Below, in pieces: positions 26,976 to 36,728 of a stretch of 64,000 nt of DNA (positions are counted from its first letter, which is position 1; each line of letters starts with the position of its first letter). The notes under the pieces were generated by a model. It worked only from the letters and a program-made list of their open reading frames with translations, searched no databases and was not told where the DNA came from. Origin of the DNA: Melioribacteraceae bacterium (GTDB lineage Bacteria; Bacteroidota; Ignavibacteria; Ignavibacteriales; Melioribacteraceae); the NCBI GenBank assembly GCA_016342755.1, contig JAEINS010000017.1, positions 1 through 64,000 on the forward strand. The letters are read 5' to 3'. Made by a program: the position numbers and the translations under genes.

Positions 26976-29900
26976 ATGAAAAAATCGGTGATTTTACTTT
27001 CACTATTAATACTGTTCATTTATTCGTGCGATTTTAAAAAGTTAGATGATGATAATCCAGTTAATCCAACTGATAACTCAATTGTTGTTGTCTCTCCTAA
27101 CGGTGGCGACTCACTAATGGTTGGTGAAAGCTATACAATAAAATGGACTAGTGATATCACGGATCAGGTTGTTATTCAATATTCTGTTGATAATGGAAAT
27201 AATTGGATAACAATAGCAGACTCATTAGCAAATTCCGGAAGTTATGAATGGACTCCAATTCCGAATAAATTATCTTCTAATATCAAAATTAAGGTATCTA
27301 ATCTTGATGGTTCTGTCTTTGATGTTAGTAATAATACATTTAGGATTATTGAAAATACAAATAGTATTATTATATTAACCAGCCCTACTGGCGGAGAATC
27401 TTTGAATCTTGGCTCCAGTACAACAATAACATGGGTCTCTAGTAAAATTGATTATATAAAACTTGAATTTTCTGCTGATAATGGTGAAAGCTGGAATGTT
27501 ATTACAAACAGATTTTCTGCGGGTACAAGTCAATATGTCTGGGATCCTATCCCGTCAGTATACTCAACCGAATGTTTAATCAAAATTTCAATGGCCGAAG
27601 ACGGTTCTATTTATGACCAAAGCGGTTCTAACTTTAGTATTCTTGTTGCCGAAGGAATAAATATGCTTGTATTATCACCTAATGGCGGAGAATCATGGAA
27701 TGGCGGTTCACATCAGGAGATTAAATGGTTTAGTCGGGAAGTTGAAAAAGTTAATATTGAATATACAAATAACAATGGCGTAAACTGGCAAACAATAGCT
27801 TCTGCTGTACAAAATACAGGTATATATTACTGGAACCCAATACCAAATATACCCTCAACTCTTTCAAGAGTAAGAATTTCTAACGCAAACGATAATTCGG
27901 AAATTGATGAAAGTGATGCAGTATTTGCTGTTGCACCTGAACCTCAAATTAATGTTTTAGCTCCAAACGGCGGCGAAAGTTTACAGGCTGGTACAAGTAA
28001 TAATATTACATGGACTTCTACAAACATAGCCGACGTAAAATTAGAATATACAACCAACAACGGTGCCCAGTGGTTCACAATTATAGATAGTACAGAAAGT
28101 GACGGTAATTTTAGCTGGGAAAATATACCGGATGTTAACTCATCGTTATGCCGGATAAGAGTTAGTGATGTAAAAGACGGTGAGCCAATTGATATTTCTG
28201 ATGAAAATTTTACAATCTTTAATCAGATAACACAACTTATAAATATAGTTTCTCCAAATGGCGGAGAAGAATGGCAAGCCGCAACTTCTCAAAACATTAC
28301 ATGGGAAAGTACAGGAATTGATTCTGTAAAAATTGAATACACAACAAACAACGGTATTGACTGGGTTTTACTTGAAGAAAAAACTGCCAGTTCTGGTTCA
28401 TATGAATGGAATACTCCTGATGTTAAATCAACTCAGGTAAAAATTAGAATAAGTGATGCTAATGATGAATTACCAGCTGATGAAAGTGATGGTACTTTTA
28501 CTCTTACACAAGCTGGCAGTATCACATTATTAAGTCCAAAATCTGGAGAAGTATGGCAAGCCGGTCAGGAATATGAAATTAAATGGGAATCTGAAAACGT
28601 TGAAAACGTGTTAATTGAATATACTTCTATTAATGGAAAATATGAACCGGAAAGTCCTGCCCCATGGGAAGACGATTATCTAGAAATAGTTAAAAGTACT
28701 CCGGCCGGAACAGGATCTTATAAAGTTGTATTCACCGATCCATCAAACGAATACAAAATTAGAGTAGGCGATGCTGAATTTGGTTCACCTGCAGATTTCT
28801 CAGGTTTGTTTACAGTATCTCCCCAACCGTTTGATAGTATCGAAGTTACATCACCAAATGGCGGTGAAGACTGGTTAACCGGCGAAACCTATGAAATAAG
28901 ATGGATCTCGTTTAATATTGAAAAAGTTAATATCCATTATACATTAGATAATCATAATTGGATTTCAATTGCCAATACTATTTCGAGTAATGGTTTATAC
29001 AATTGGAATATTCCTTCAACCGTTGATTTCAGATCTGATATCTGTAAGATTAGGATAACAAACGCGCAGGATACAGCAAAGTATGATGTCTCCGATGAAT
29101 TCTTCTCTATTCATCCTCAGGAAAAATTACTAAGATTGATTTCTCCAAATGGAACTGAAGGAGAAGAATTACCAAATTATATAAGATGGGAATCAGCCGG
29201 TATTACTCATGTTAAATTAGAATATACAGTTAATAATGGTATAAACTGGGTTCAAATAGTAGATAACCTGCCATCTAACGGTTTATATGAATGGGATCTT
29301 CCACAGGTGCCTTCTAGTCTTTGCAGAGTTAGAGTAACAGATGCTAGTGCAGATGCCGGACAAGTTCCTATGAGAGACGAAAGTGATTCCTTTTTCTCCA
29401 TAAACGGCGGTTCAACATTAACTCTATTATCTCCTAATGGTGGTGATAATTTACAATCCGGATCAAGCTTTGAAATTACCTGGACTTCTCAAAATATTGA
29501 ACAAGTAAAAATAGAATACACACTTACAAATGGCCCTAATTGGACTACATTAGTAGATAGTACAACCAGTGACGGTAGTTTTAATTGGGATCCAATTCCA
29601 AATTCACAATCAAAACTATGTAAAATTAGAATTAGTAATGCAAGAGACAAAAATCATTTTGATATTTCAGACGCTAGTTTTGAAATTACTAACAATGTGG
29701 TAACTAACAAGAGCATCCAATTAACTGCTCCAAACGGCGGAGAAATTTTTACAGAAGGTACACGTGAACCAATAACATGGATTTCTGAAAATGTTGAATT
29801 CGTTAAAATAGAATTTTCTTCAAATAACGGCGGTTCATGGGAAATATTAGTTAATAGTACTCCAAGTGATGGTAGCTGGACATGGGATCCTGTATCTGAT

Positions 29901-31010
29901 CGTATTTCTGACTTATGCGCGATTAAGGTTAGTGATATCACAAATGAAGTAAAAGATATTTCGGACGGTTTATTTACAATAGAAGAACAAATTGATCAAA
30001 TTTCTGGTGAGCCTGCATCAATATTCTTGGTTTCACAATCTTTAGACGCAATAGGAGTTACGGAAAGTGGTTCTCCCGAAACCGCTCAGATAACGTTTGA
30101 AGTACAGGATTCATCCGGTATTCCAATTGATATAGCTCATGCAGTTGATGTTAATTTTAGATTTGGCGCGCATCCAGATGGTGGAGAAATTATTGCTCCT
30201 AAAACTGTAAGAACAGATCATAATGGACAAGTTAAGGTTAATCTTACTAGTGGAACAATTGCAGGAGCAGTTCAGGTAATTGGCGAAATAACTTTTAATG
30301 GTGAGATAATAAGATCTAAACCAGTACATATAGCTATTCATGGCGGTTTACCAGAAGATTCTCATTTTTCTGTTGGCTCTGGACAATTGAATTATCCACA
30401 TCTTCATAAAATTGCGGCTGAAGGTGAGATTACTGCTCTTGTTGGTGACAGATATTCAAATCCGGTCCGCCCGGGTACAGCGGTTTATTATTCAACAGAT
30501 GCCGGTGTAATTGAAGGATCTAATTTAACTGATGAATTTGGCAGAGCTTCTGTAACAATATTATCAGGTGATCCTCAGCCAAATCATGCTACATACGGTC
30601 CCGGATTCTTTAATGTTTATGCTAACACAATTGATGAAAACGATCAGCAGATTTCTACATCTACCTTGGTGTTATATTCAGGATATCCGCAAATTACAAT
30701 TTCCGAGCAAACTTTTGCTATTGCTAATGGCGGTTCACAATATTTCACTTATACAGTAATGGATGAGAATGGAAATCCTCTTGCGCCCGGAAATAAATAT
30801 ACTGTAAGTGTAACTACAGACGGGGATGCCGGAGTCAGTGGAGCTACTGGTTTAACTATGCCTGATACACAATTTGGAAATACCACATTTTCATTCAGGT
30901 TATATGATTCTAAAGACGACGAATATAAACCGGCTGATGCTATAATAACAATTTCGGTTAATGGACCAAATGGAATTAGAGAACTATCCATTAGCGGAAC
31001 TATAGAATAG
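26976..31010 (+). CDS. Large lipoprotein with ten tandem Kre9/KNH-type beta-repeats
   Basis: The ATG at 26976 is chosen because GAGG lies 6 nt upstream; an in-frame TTG at 26964 overlaps that site. The 1344-residue product has a lipoprotein signal with lipobox LFIYSC near residue 20. Residues about 35-1010 consist of ten repeats of roughly 95 residues with the pattern SPNGGE-x6-G-x4-I-x-W-x-S-x5-V-x-I-x-Y-x2-NNG-x-W, typical of the Ser-Thr-rich Kre9/Knh1 (KRE9) beta domain. Repeats 6, 7 and 8 are the most divergent. Residues about 1015-1344 hold Big1-like Ig domains (IDIAHAVDVNFRF, GRASVTILSG). It is probably a long surface-exposed rod with adhesive or structural roles, but no ligand is known. 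A strong terminator follows. Confidence 0.85.
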   Translation: MKKSVILLSLLILFIYSCDFKKLDDDNPVNPTDNSIVVVSPNGGDSLMVGESYTIKWTSDITDQVVIQYSVDNGNNWITIADSLANSGSYEWTPIPNKLSSNIKIKVSNLDGSVFDVSNNTFRIIENTNSIIILTSPTGGESLNLGSSTTITWVSSKIDYIKLEFSADNGESWNVITNRFSAGTSQYVWDPIPSVYSTECLIKISMAEDGSIYDQSGSNFSILVAEGINMLVLSPNGGESWNGGSHQEIKWFSREVEKVNIEYTNNNGVNWQTIASAVQNTGIYYWNPIPNIPSTLSRVRISNANDNSEIDESDAVFAVAPEPQINVLAPNGGESLQAGTSNNITWTSTNIADVKLEYTTNNGAQWFTIIDSTESDGNFSWENIPDVNSSLCRIRVSDVKDGEPIDISDENFTIFNQITQLINIVSPNGGEEWQAATSQNITWESTGIDSVKIEYTTNNGIDWVLLEEKTASSGSYEWNTPDVKSTQVKIRISDANDELPADESDGTFTLTQAGSITLLSPKSGEVWQAGQEYEIKWESENVENVLIEYTSINGKYEPESPAPWEDDYLEIVKSTPAGTGSYKVVFTDPSNEYKIRVGDAEFGSPADFSGLFTVSPQPFDSIEVTSPNGGEDWLTGETYEIRWISFNIEKVNIHYTLDNHNWISIANTISSNGLYNWNIPSTVDFRSDICKIRITNAQDTAKYDVSDEFFSIHPQEKLLRLISPNGTEGEELPNYIRWESAGITHVKLEYTVNNGINWVQIVDNLPSNGLYEWDLPQVPSSLCRVRVTDASADAGQVPMRDESDSFFSINGGSTLTLLSPNGGDNLQSGSSFEITWTSQNIEQVKIEYTLTNGPNWTTLVDSTTSDGSFNWDPIPNSQSKLCKIRISNARDKNHFDISDASFEITNNVVTNKSIQLTAPNGGEIFTEGTREPITWISENVEFVKIEFSSNNGGSWEILVNSTPSDGSWTWDPVSDRISDLCAIKVSDITNEVKDISDGLFTIEEQIDQISGEPASIFLVSQSLDAIGVTESGSPETAQITFEVQDSSGIPIDIAHAVDVNFRFGAHPDGGEIIAPKTVRTDHNGQVKVNLTSGTIAGAVQVIGEITFNGEIIRSKPVHIAIHGGLPEDSHFSVGSGQLNYPHLHKIAAEGEITALVGDRYSNPVRPGTAVYYSTDAGVIEGSNLTDEFGRASVTILSGDPQPNHATYGPGFFNVYANTIDENDQQISTSTLVLYSGYPQITISEQTFAIANGGSQYFTYTVMDENGNPLAPGNKYTVSVTTDGDAGVSGATGLTMPDTQFGNTTFSFRLYDSKDDEYKPADAIITISVNGPNGIRELSISGTIE

Positions 31011-31030
31011 AAAAATATTGGTAATATTTT

Positions 31031-31066
31031 AAACCGGTAATAAATTTTATTACCGGTTTTTTTATG
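31031..31066 (+). terminator. Intrinsic terminator of the repeat lipoprotein gene
   Basis: Perfect 12-bp stem AAACCGGTAATA/TATTACCGGTTT, loop of 5, directly followed by a run of seven T (31057-31063). It begins 20 nt past the stop. Confidence 0.9.
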
Positions 31067-31144
31067 TCTATAAATTTTCAACCCTTTTAACTCCCTGCTA
31101 TTTTTATTAGTTTTATATTATTACAATCAAAAAGTGTGTTAAAA

Positions 31145-32350
31145 ATGAAATCGATTAAAATTATATTTTGTGCTGTTATCCTTCTTTTTATAAATATAAA
31201 TGCCCAGAAATCCACTTACACAATTTTGGTTTCATTTGATGGATTCAGATGGGATTATGTAAATAGAGGAATTACACCTACCCTTCAGAAAGTTATTAAA
31301 GAAGGAGTTCATGCACTTTCCCTAAGACCTACGTTTCCGTCTAAAACATTCCCCAACCATTTATCAATAGTTACCGGCTTACACGCTTCACATCACGGTA
31401 TTATATCCAATAGTATCTATGACCCGGTATATAAAGAAAAATATAAATTGAGTAATAAAGACGCTGTAACGGAAGCAAGATGGTATCAGGGAGAAGCTTT
31501 CTGGGAAACTGCCGAAAGGCAAGGAATAAAAACCGCCAGTTATTTTTGGCCTGGTTCAGAAGTTACACTCGATTATAGAAGACCTTCATATTATAAAGAG
31601 TATGAGCATGATAAAAAGTATGAGGAGAGAATTGACGGTGTTATAGACTGGCTTAAGTTACCCATTGAAGAACGTCCCAGGTTTATTACTCTTTATTTTG
31701 ATTTAACAGATACATACGGACATGACTTTGGTCCCAATTCAGAAGAAACTAACTGGGCAATTTCCAGATTAGATTCTATGGCAAATTACCTGATTGAAAA
31801 AATTAATGAGACAAGTATTAAAGACTCAGTAAATGTGATATTTGTCTCTGATCATGGAATGACTGAAGTAAGTGAGGACAGAATTATAAATGTAAAAAAT
31901 CTTATAAAGGATTATGAATGCAGAATTTCGGACATAGGTCCTTTTATGACTATTGAACCTAAGAAAAATGATATTGATAAAATATATAACATCATCAAAA
32001 AAAAGGAAAATCATTTTAAAATTTATAAAAAAGGCGAAATACCTGACTATTACTTCTTTAACGATCATCACCTTGTATCTTCCCTATTATTAGTTGCCGA
32101 TATTGGATGGTCATTAACAACCAGAGATAATTTGGGGAAATATACTACTAAAGGAAATCATGGTTATGAAAAAGATCATACTGATATGCATGGGATTTTT
32201 ATAGCTAAAGGACCAGGTTTTAAAAACAATTATAAAACCGGAACCCTTTGGAATATAGACATATATTCACTTCTATGTAAAATATACAATATCTATCCAA
32301 GAACAAATATTGACGGCAGATTAGAACGAATAGGTTTCATACTTAAATAA
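31145..32350 (+). CDS. Ectonucleotide pyrophosphatase/phosphodiesterase (NPP) family protein
   Basis: The 401-residue enzyme is exported, with a signal peptide ending ININAQ. It belongs to the alkaline phosphatase superfamily. Metal ligands and the nucleophile appear in order: LVSFDGFRWDY (Asp near 33), RPTFPSKTFPNHLS (Thr of the TFPN block), YFDLTDTYGHDFGP (Asp and His), FVSDHGM (Asp-His) and GNHGYEKDHTDMHGIF (His). NPP enzymes cleave nucleotides or phosphodiesters. I choose ATG at 31145; an in-frame GTG at 31136 is equally weak in ribosome site. It stands alone after a strong terminator. The substrate cannot be told. Confidence 0.88.
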   Translation: MKSIKIIFCAVILLFININAQKSTYTILVSFDGFRWDYVNRGITPTLQKVIKEGVHALSLRPTFPSKTFPNHLSIVTGLHASHHGIISNSIYDPVYKEKYKLSNKDAVTEARWYQGEAFWETAERQGIKTASYFWPGSEVTLDYRRPSYYKEYEHDKKYEERIDGVIDWLKLPIEERPRFITLYFDLTDTYGHDFGPNSEETNWAISRLDSMANYLIEKINETSIKDSVNVIFVSDHGMTEVSEDRIINVKNLIKDYECRISDIGPFMTIEPKKNDIDKIYNIIKKKENHFKIYKKGEIPDYYFFNDHHLVSSLLLVADIGWSLTTRDNLGKYTTKGNHGYEKDHTDMHGIFIAKGPGFKNNYKTGTLWNIDIYSLLCKIYNIYPRTNIDGRLERIGFILK

Positions 32351-32431
32351 ATAGAGTATTAGTTTGTATATCATAATATAATTAAGCATTTTTGCCGGAC
32401 ATTTTATTTTAATCAATTAAAAAGACACTAT

Positions 32432-33697
32432 ATGAAGAATATTTTAGATATAAAGCATCAAAAATATATTTTGGATAATGGACTTCAGGTTATATTATAC
32501 CAGGATAAAAGTTTACCAACAGTTGCTGTTAATATATGGTACAAAGTAGGATCGGCAAACGAACGCGCAGGTAAAACCGGATTTGCCCATCTATTTGAGC
32601 ATATGATGTTTCAGGGTTCTGAAAATGTTGAAAAGGAAATGCATTTTAAGTACATCCAGGAAGCTGGCGGCAATCTTAATGGCTCTACCAGTATTGACAG
32701 AACAAACTATTTTGAAACCGTTCCGTCAGATCATCTGGAAATGGCTTTGTGGCTTGAAGCTGATAGAATGGGCTTCCTCCTCCCTTCCCTTACACAGGAA
32801 AAGCTGGATAACCAAAAAGACGTTGTAATGAATGAGCGCAGACAGCGTTACGATAATCAGCCTTACGGAACTGCGTGGGAAACCCTTTTTAATACCTTGT
32901 ATCCCAAAGACCACCCATATAGCTGGCCAACTATAGGATGGATGGAAGATATTGAAAAATTTAACCTTAACGATGTATCAGAGTTTTTCAAAAAATATTA
33001 TGCGCCAAATAATGCAAGTTTAGTAATTGGCGGAAATTTTGAAACAGAAAATGCTAAAAATTTAGTTGATAAATATTTTGGAAGTATTCCTAAAGGAAAC
33101 GGTTTAGATAAAATTGATGTACCGGAGTTTTTATTACCTAAGACTATTTCTAATAAAGTTGAAGATAATGTTCAGCTGCCAAGAATTTATATTGGATGGC
33201 ACTCGGCAAAGTTTTTTCATGAGGACGACGCAAAATTAGATATTTTATCTGATATTTTATCCGGATCAAAAAATTCCAGACTTTATAAGAAACTGGTTTT
33301 TGATACTCAAATTGCCCAGGATGTAAGTTGTTTTCAATACTCCGGACTTATTGACGGTTCATTTTTGCTTGTAGCAACGGCTAAACAGGAAAACACAGTT
33401 GAGGAAATAAAAAAAATAGTGTTTGATGAAATTTCAAATCTGATAACAAATGGAATTTCAACCAAAGAACTTGACCGCTCTAAAAACAGTTTAAAATCAT
33501 CCTTCATTTATTCTCTGCAAAACTTAGATTCTATGGTTAATCAGATAAACAATTACAATTGTTATTTAGATGAACCTAACTCTTTCTTAGCTGACATAAA
33601 TCGTTATAACACAATAACTGAAGAAGATATTGTAAAAACCGCTAAAAAGTATTTAGAACAAAATTTTGTAGAACTTCAATTTGTACCAAAGGATTAA
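32432..33697 (+). CDS. M16 family zinc peptidase, catalytic subunit type
   Basis: The 421-residue protein carries the inverted zinc motif HLFEH at residues 53-57 and the third ligand Glu in WLEADRM near 110, so the active site is complete. The C-terminal half is the second M16 domain typical of processing-peptidase and PqqL-like enzymes. There is no signal peptide that I can see, so a cytoplasmic site is likely unless an unusual export route is used. It is 5 nt upstream of a partner M16 protein that lacks the zinc motif, the usual two-gene arrangement. Confidence 0.93.
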   Translation: MKNILDIKHQKYILDNGLQVILYQDKSLPTVAVNIWYKVGSANERAGKTGFAHLFEHMMFQGSENVEKEMHFKYIQEAGGNLNGSTSIDRTNYFETVPSDHLEMALWLEADRMGFLLPSLTQEKLDNQKDVVMNERRQRYDNQPYGTAWETLFNTLYPKDHPYSWPTIGWMEDIEKFNLNDVSEFFKKYYAPNNASLVIGGNFETENAKNLVDKYFGSIPKGNGLDKIDVPEFLLPKTISNKVEDNVQLPRIYIGWHSAKFFHEDDAKLDILSDILSGSKNSRLYKKLVFDTQIAQDVSCFQYSGLIDGSFLLVATAKQENTVEEIKKIVFDEISNLITNGISTKELDRSKNSLKSSFIYSLQNLDSMVNQINNYNCYLDEPNSFLADINRYNTITEEDIVKTAKKYLEQNFVELQFVPKD

Positions 33698-33702
33698 AAA
33701 TT

Positions 33703-35061
33703 ATGTTAGATAGAAAAATAAAACCATCTCCCACCGGAGATATAATATTCTCGCTTCCAAAAATTGAAAAATTTGAATTAAGTAATGGCTTAAAAGTTTT
33801 ATTTGTAAAAAAAAATAATCTTCCCATTGTACAGTTTAATTTATTGATTGATGCCGGAAGTTCGAAAGATTCTAAAGAAAATTCCGGATTAGCAAATTTA
33901 ACCGCTATGTGTATTGATGAAGGAGCCGGTGAATATAATGCTCTTGAATTGGATAATGAAATTGAATCCATTGGATCTATACTTGGTATCTCAGCAAACC
34001 AGGATTCAACTTTTATTACGATGCTTTCCCTAACTGAAAAATTTGAACGATCGGTTGAACTATTTTCTGATATATTAATAAGACCGCATTTTAACGAAGA
34101 AGATTTTGAACGCCAGCAGCATAAAGCATTAACACATCTGCTTCAGATGAACGATCAGCCGTCTTATATTGCAACAAGTATACATGAGCAAATAATTTTC
34201 AAAGATTCAATTTATGAACTACCAATTTATGGAAATGACGAATCTATTAAGAATATTGAAAACAAAAATGTTTTAGAGTTTTATAAAAAATATTATTCTG
34301 TTTCAAATTCACATCTTATTGTTGTTGGTGATGTTGAGCTGGAATATTTAAAAATAATTTTAGAAAAACATTTACATCAGTGGCAAAATAGTTCCAGTAA
34401 TTTTAATAGCGAATTAAATATACAGGATTCAGAAGCGCAGATATACTTTATTGAAAAGGAAGAAGCCGCACAAAGTGAAATACGTATTGGACATTTATGC
34501 GGAAATAAAAACGCAGAAGATTTCTACTCAAATTCAATTATGAATTCCCTTCTTGGCGGACAATTTTCTTCCAGAATAAATTTGAATTTAAGAGAAGATA
34601 AAGGCTTTACATATGGCGCACAGTCCGCGTTTCATTACAATAGTGTAAATGGATATTTTGCGGTATCCACAGCTGTTGAAAGTAAAAATACCGGCGAAGC
34701 TCTTAGTGAAATATTCAAGGAACTTAAATTAGTTAAAAATACAATAACTAAAGAAGAAGTTGAGTTTTCTAAATCCAATCTTGTTAAAAGATACCCGTCA
34801 ATGTTCGAAACTTATTCGCAGATTGCCAGAAATTTAACTTCGCAAATTATTTACAATCTCTCAGAAAATTATTTTGATACTTATATTGAAAAGATTGAAG
34901 ATACTACATTTGATGAAATTGTTTATTCTGCTAATAACAAGATTAAGCTTGATAATCTTATAACTCTGGTTGTAGGAAATAAATCGGTAAAAGCCCAACT
35001 GAAAGAATTTTCGGATAGTACTATAATTGATCTGGATATTTACGGGAACTTATTAGCTTAG
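33703..35061 (+). CDS. M16 family peptidase, non-catalytic partner
   Basis: The 452-residue protein has the M16 fold, with LSNGLKVLFVKKNNLPIVQF near residues 28-47. At the zinc site it reads ENSGLANLTAMCIDEGAGEY, with no HxxEH. The Arg/Tyr block of the partner subunit is kept (LREDKGFTYGAQSAF near 300). It should form a heterodimer with the preceding HxxEH protein, the Arg/Tyr segment helping substrate binding. The gap is 5 nt, so they are co-translated. Its stop overlaps the stop of the convergent gene 35058-36056 by 4 nt. Confidence 0.88.
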   Translation: MLDRKIKPSPTGDIIFSLPKIEKFELSNGLKVLFVKKNNLPIVQFNLLIDAGSSKDSKENSGLANLTAMCIDEGAGEYNALELDNEIESIGSILGISANQDSTFITMLSLTEKFERSVELFSDILIRPHFNEEDFERQQHKALTHLLQMNDQPSYIATSIHEQIIFKDSIYELPIYGNDESIKNIENKNVLEFYKKYYSVSNSHLIVVGDVELEYLKIILEKHLHQWQNSSSNFNSELNIQDSEAQIYFIEKEEAAQSEIRIGHLCGNKNAEDFYSNSIMNSLLGGQFSSRINLNLREDKGFTYGAQSAFHYNSVNGYFAVSTAVESKNTGEALSEIFKELKLVKNTITKEEVEFSKSNLVKRYPSMFETYSQIARNLTSQIIYNLSENYFDTYIEKIEDTTFDEIVYSANNKIKLDNLITLVVGNKSVKAQLKEFSDSTIIDLDIYGNLLA

Positions 35062-36056
35062 TTATAATAGCTTCCGGGCAGTACAAATCTGTGACCTTGT
35101 TTTCTCAGTTTATTAAAGAGAGGAATTAGATTATTGAATGTAGAGCAGTCTAAGTAAAAAACTTTTCTGCTTATTTCCTGGTTTTCGAAATGAAATTTAA
35201 ATAGCGATTCTACTTCCAACAATTCTCTGTTTGGAAGAGAAATAAATCGCTCAATAGAATAGAGAGTTTTATTGTACTTCGAAAATTCAGCCATTATAAA
35301 ATTAAAAGCGGCGGATTTATAGACACTAGAATTTTTATCAATTATAAATACTGCTGCTTTGCTAAAATCTTTTGACAACATTTTTACAGCTTTTTTAAGC
35401 GCGACTCCATTTTTATCAGTATTTAAACTATAACGTGAGTATTCAATATCATCGTTAAGTAAAACTGCGTATTCTTTATTGTGTTCGTTTAACTGATTAC
35501 AAAAAATTAGTGAGCCTTTATCCGGGACAATAATAGCCGCAAAAGGTTCAATCCCCTTTAATAGTTTTTCCTTAGCCGGTTTATCCAGATCATTAAAACC
35601 AGTTATCAAAAATGCCGCTTCTTTCGATTCCCGCAATATATTTTTATCATACTTAAACTCGGCTCTAAGTTTTTCAATTTCATCCGCATAAATATTTAAA
35701 TATGTAATTCCATTTATAGTTTTTTCTTTGCAGATAATTTTCGTTTCATCATTTAAAAATTTTTCTGTTACGCTGCTTAGAATAAACGGAATAGGAACTG
35801 TTAGCGGTATTTTAACTTCGTATGAATAGTATAGTGAATCGAGAGGATGTTTTAAACTTTTGGTTAAAATCCATTCTTCATTTATCCCCCATTCATTCAG
35901 AGCCGAATTAAATTTCATTTCAATTTTTACCTGGGTTGGATAAAACGATTTCATAATAAATTCATCATCATTCAGGGTTTCAATAGTTATATTGGCAAAT
36001 AATAGAACTATAAAAACCACAGCTAGTATATTTATAACTTTAATTTTTAAAAACAT
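35058..36056 (-). CDS. Envelope protein of unknown function, possibly deacetylase-like
   Basis: The 332-residue product has an N-terminal membrane anchor (IKVINILAVVFIVLLFANI, residues about 4-22). Residues about 145-325 follow an alpha/beta order (AAFLITGFNDL, AAIIVPDKG, KEYAVLLNDD, FSKAAVFIIDKNSS, RKVFYLDCSTFNNLIPLF, GHRFVLPG) that loosely recalls divergent polysaccharide deacetylases (YibQ/DUF610), whose chain has the same ordering of IDD, GS and FLD blocks. The key metal residues are not clear, so this is only a suggestion. It is followed by the truA/OMP side on the same strand and converges with the M16 pair. Confidence 0.6.
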   Translation of the reverse strand: MFLKIKVINILAVVFIVLLFANITIETLNDDEFIMKSFYPTQVKIEMKFNSALNEWGINEEWILTKSLKHPLDSLYYSYEVKIPLTVPIPFILSSVTEKFLNDETKIICKEKTINGITYLNIYADEIEKLRAEFKYDKNILRESKEAAFLITGFNDLDKPAKEKLLKGIEPFAAIIVPDKGSLIFCNQLNEHNKEYAVLLNDDIEYSRYSLNTDKNGVALKKAVKMLSKDFSKAAVFIIDKNSSVYKSAAFNFIMAEFSKYNKTLYSIERFISLPNRELLEVESLFKFHFENQEISRKVFYLDCSTFNNLIPLFNKLRKQGHRFVLPGSYYN

Positions 36057-36071
36057 AATTAGATTAAGATT

Positions 36072-36659
36072 TTACATTTCAAGAAAAATTGGGATTTGAA
36101 TCCGCAGATCTAGTGACATATATTGGTGGTTGTGAAGATAATTGTAGTAACCAATTACATCCAACAAAAACATTGAAACACCGACTCCAACGTGCAATCC
36201 GGTTTTTGAACTTTCTTCGGTATAACTTCTTCTGCCAGAGTCTATTTTAAATTCATGAACTTTTTCATAATAAGCATATGAAACTCCGGCTTCAAATACC
36301 GGCATTATAATTACAATATTTTCTATAAGCGGCGGTAAATAGTATCTTACTCCAAGATTTGCAACTATCACGTCACTAGAAAATGCTGAGTAATCTGATT
36401 TTTTATAATAAGTCTGATCACCCGGAAAATGCTGATAACCAAGCTTTGAATATATAAATACGGGAACTAGAACATTATCAGTGTATGCTAATGTAAGATC
36501 GAACCCAATACCAATATTCTGATTATTCGCAAAATCTCCTAACGGGACTCTTGGTCCAATTCCTAATCCAAAAAATAATCCCCGGGCTTCGCCCAATTTT
36601 AGGTTTTGACCAAATACAAATGAACTTAATAATAAAATTATTATAGAAATCTTTTTCAT
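36072..36659 (-). CDS. Small outer-membrane beta-barrel protein
   Basis: The 195-residue product has a 17-residue signal peptide (ending FVFGQ) and alternating Gly- and aromatic-rich strands (FFGLGIGPRVPLGDFAN, VIVANLGVRYYLPP, FEAGVSYAYYEKV, MSLDLRIQIPIF), as in small eight-strand barrel proteins. The end IPIFLEM is unlike the usual terminal aromatic. It lies 15 nt upstream of the 35058-36056 gene on the same strand, so both are likely co-transcribed. The function is unknown. Confidence 0.7.
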   Translation of the reverse strand: MKKISIIILLLSSFVFGQNLKLGEARGLFFGLGIGPRVPLGDFANNQNIGIGFDLTLAYTDNVLVPVFIYSKLGYQHFPGDQTYYKKSDYSAFSSDVIVANLGVRYYLPPLIENIVIIMPVFEAGVSYAYYEKVHEFKIDSGRRSYTEESSKTGLHVGVGVSMFLLDVIGYYNYLHNHQYMSLDLRIQIPIFLEM

Positions 36660-36728
36660 AGTTTAACAAGGAATTTTAATAACAATGCTAAAGTTACAAA
36701 TTAACACACAAATAATCTGTACGCTGCA

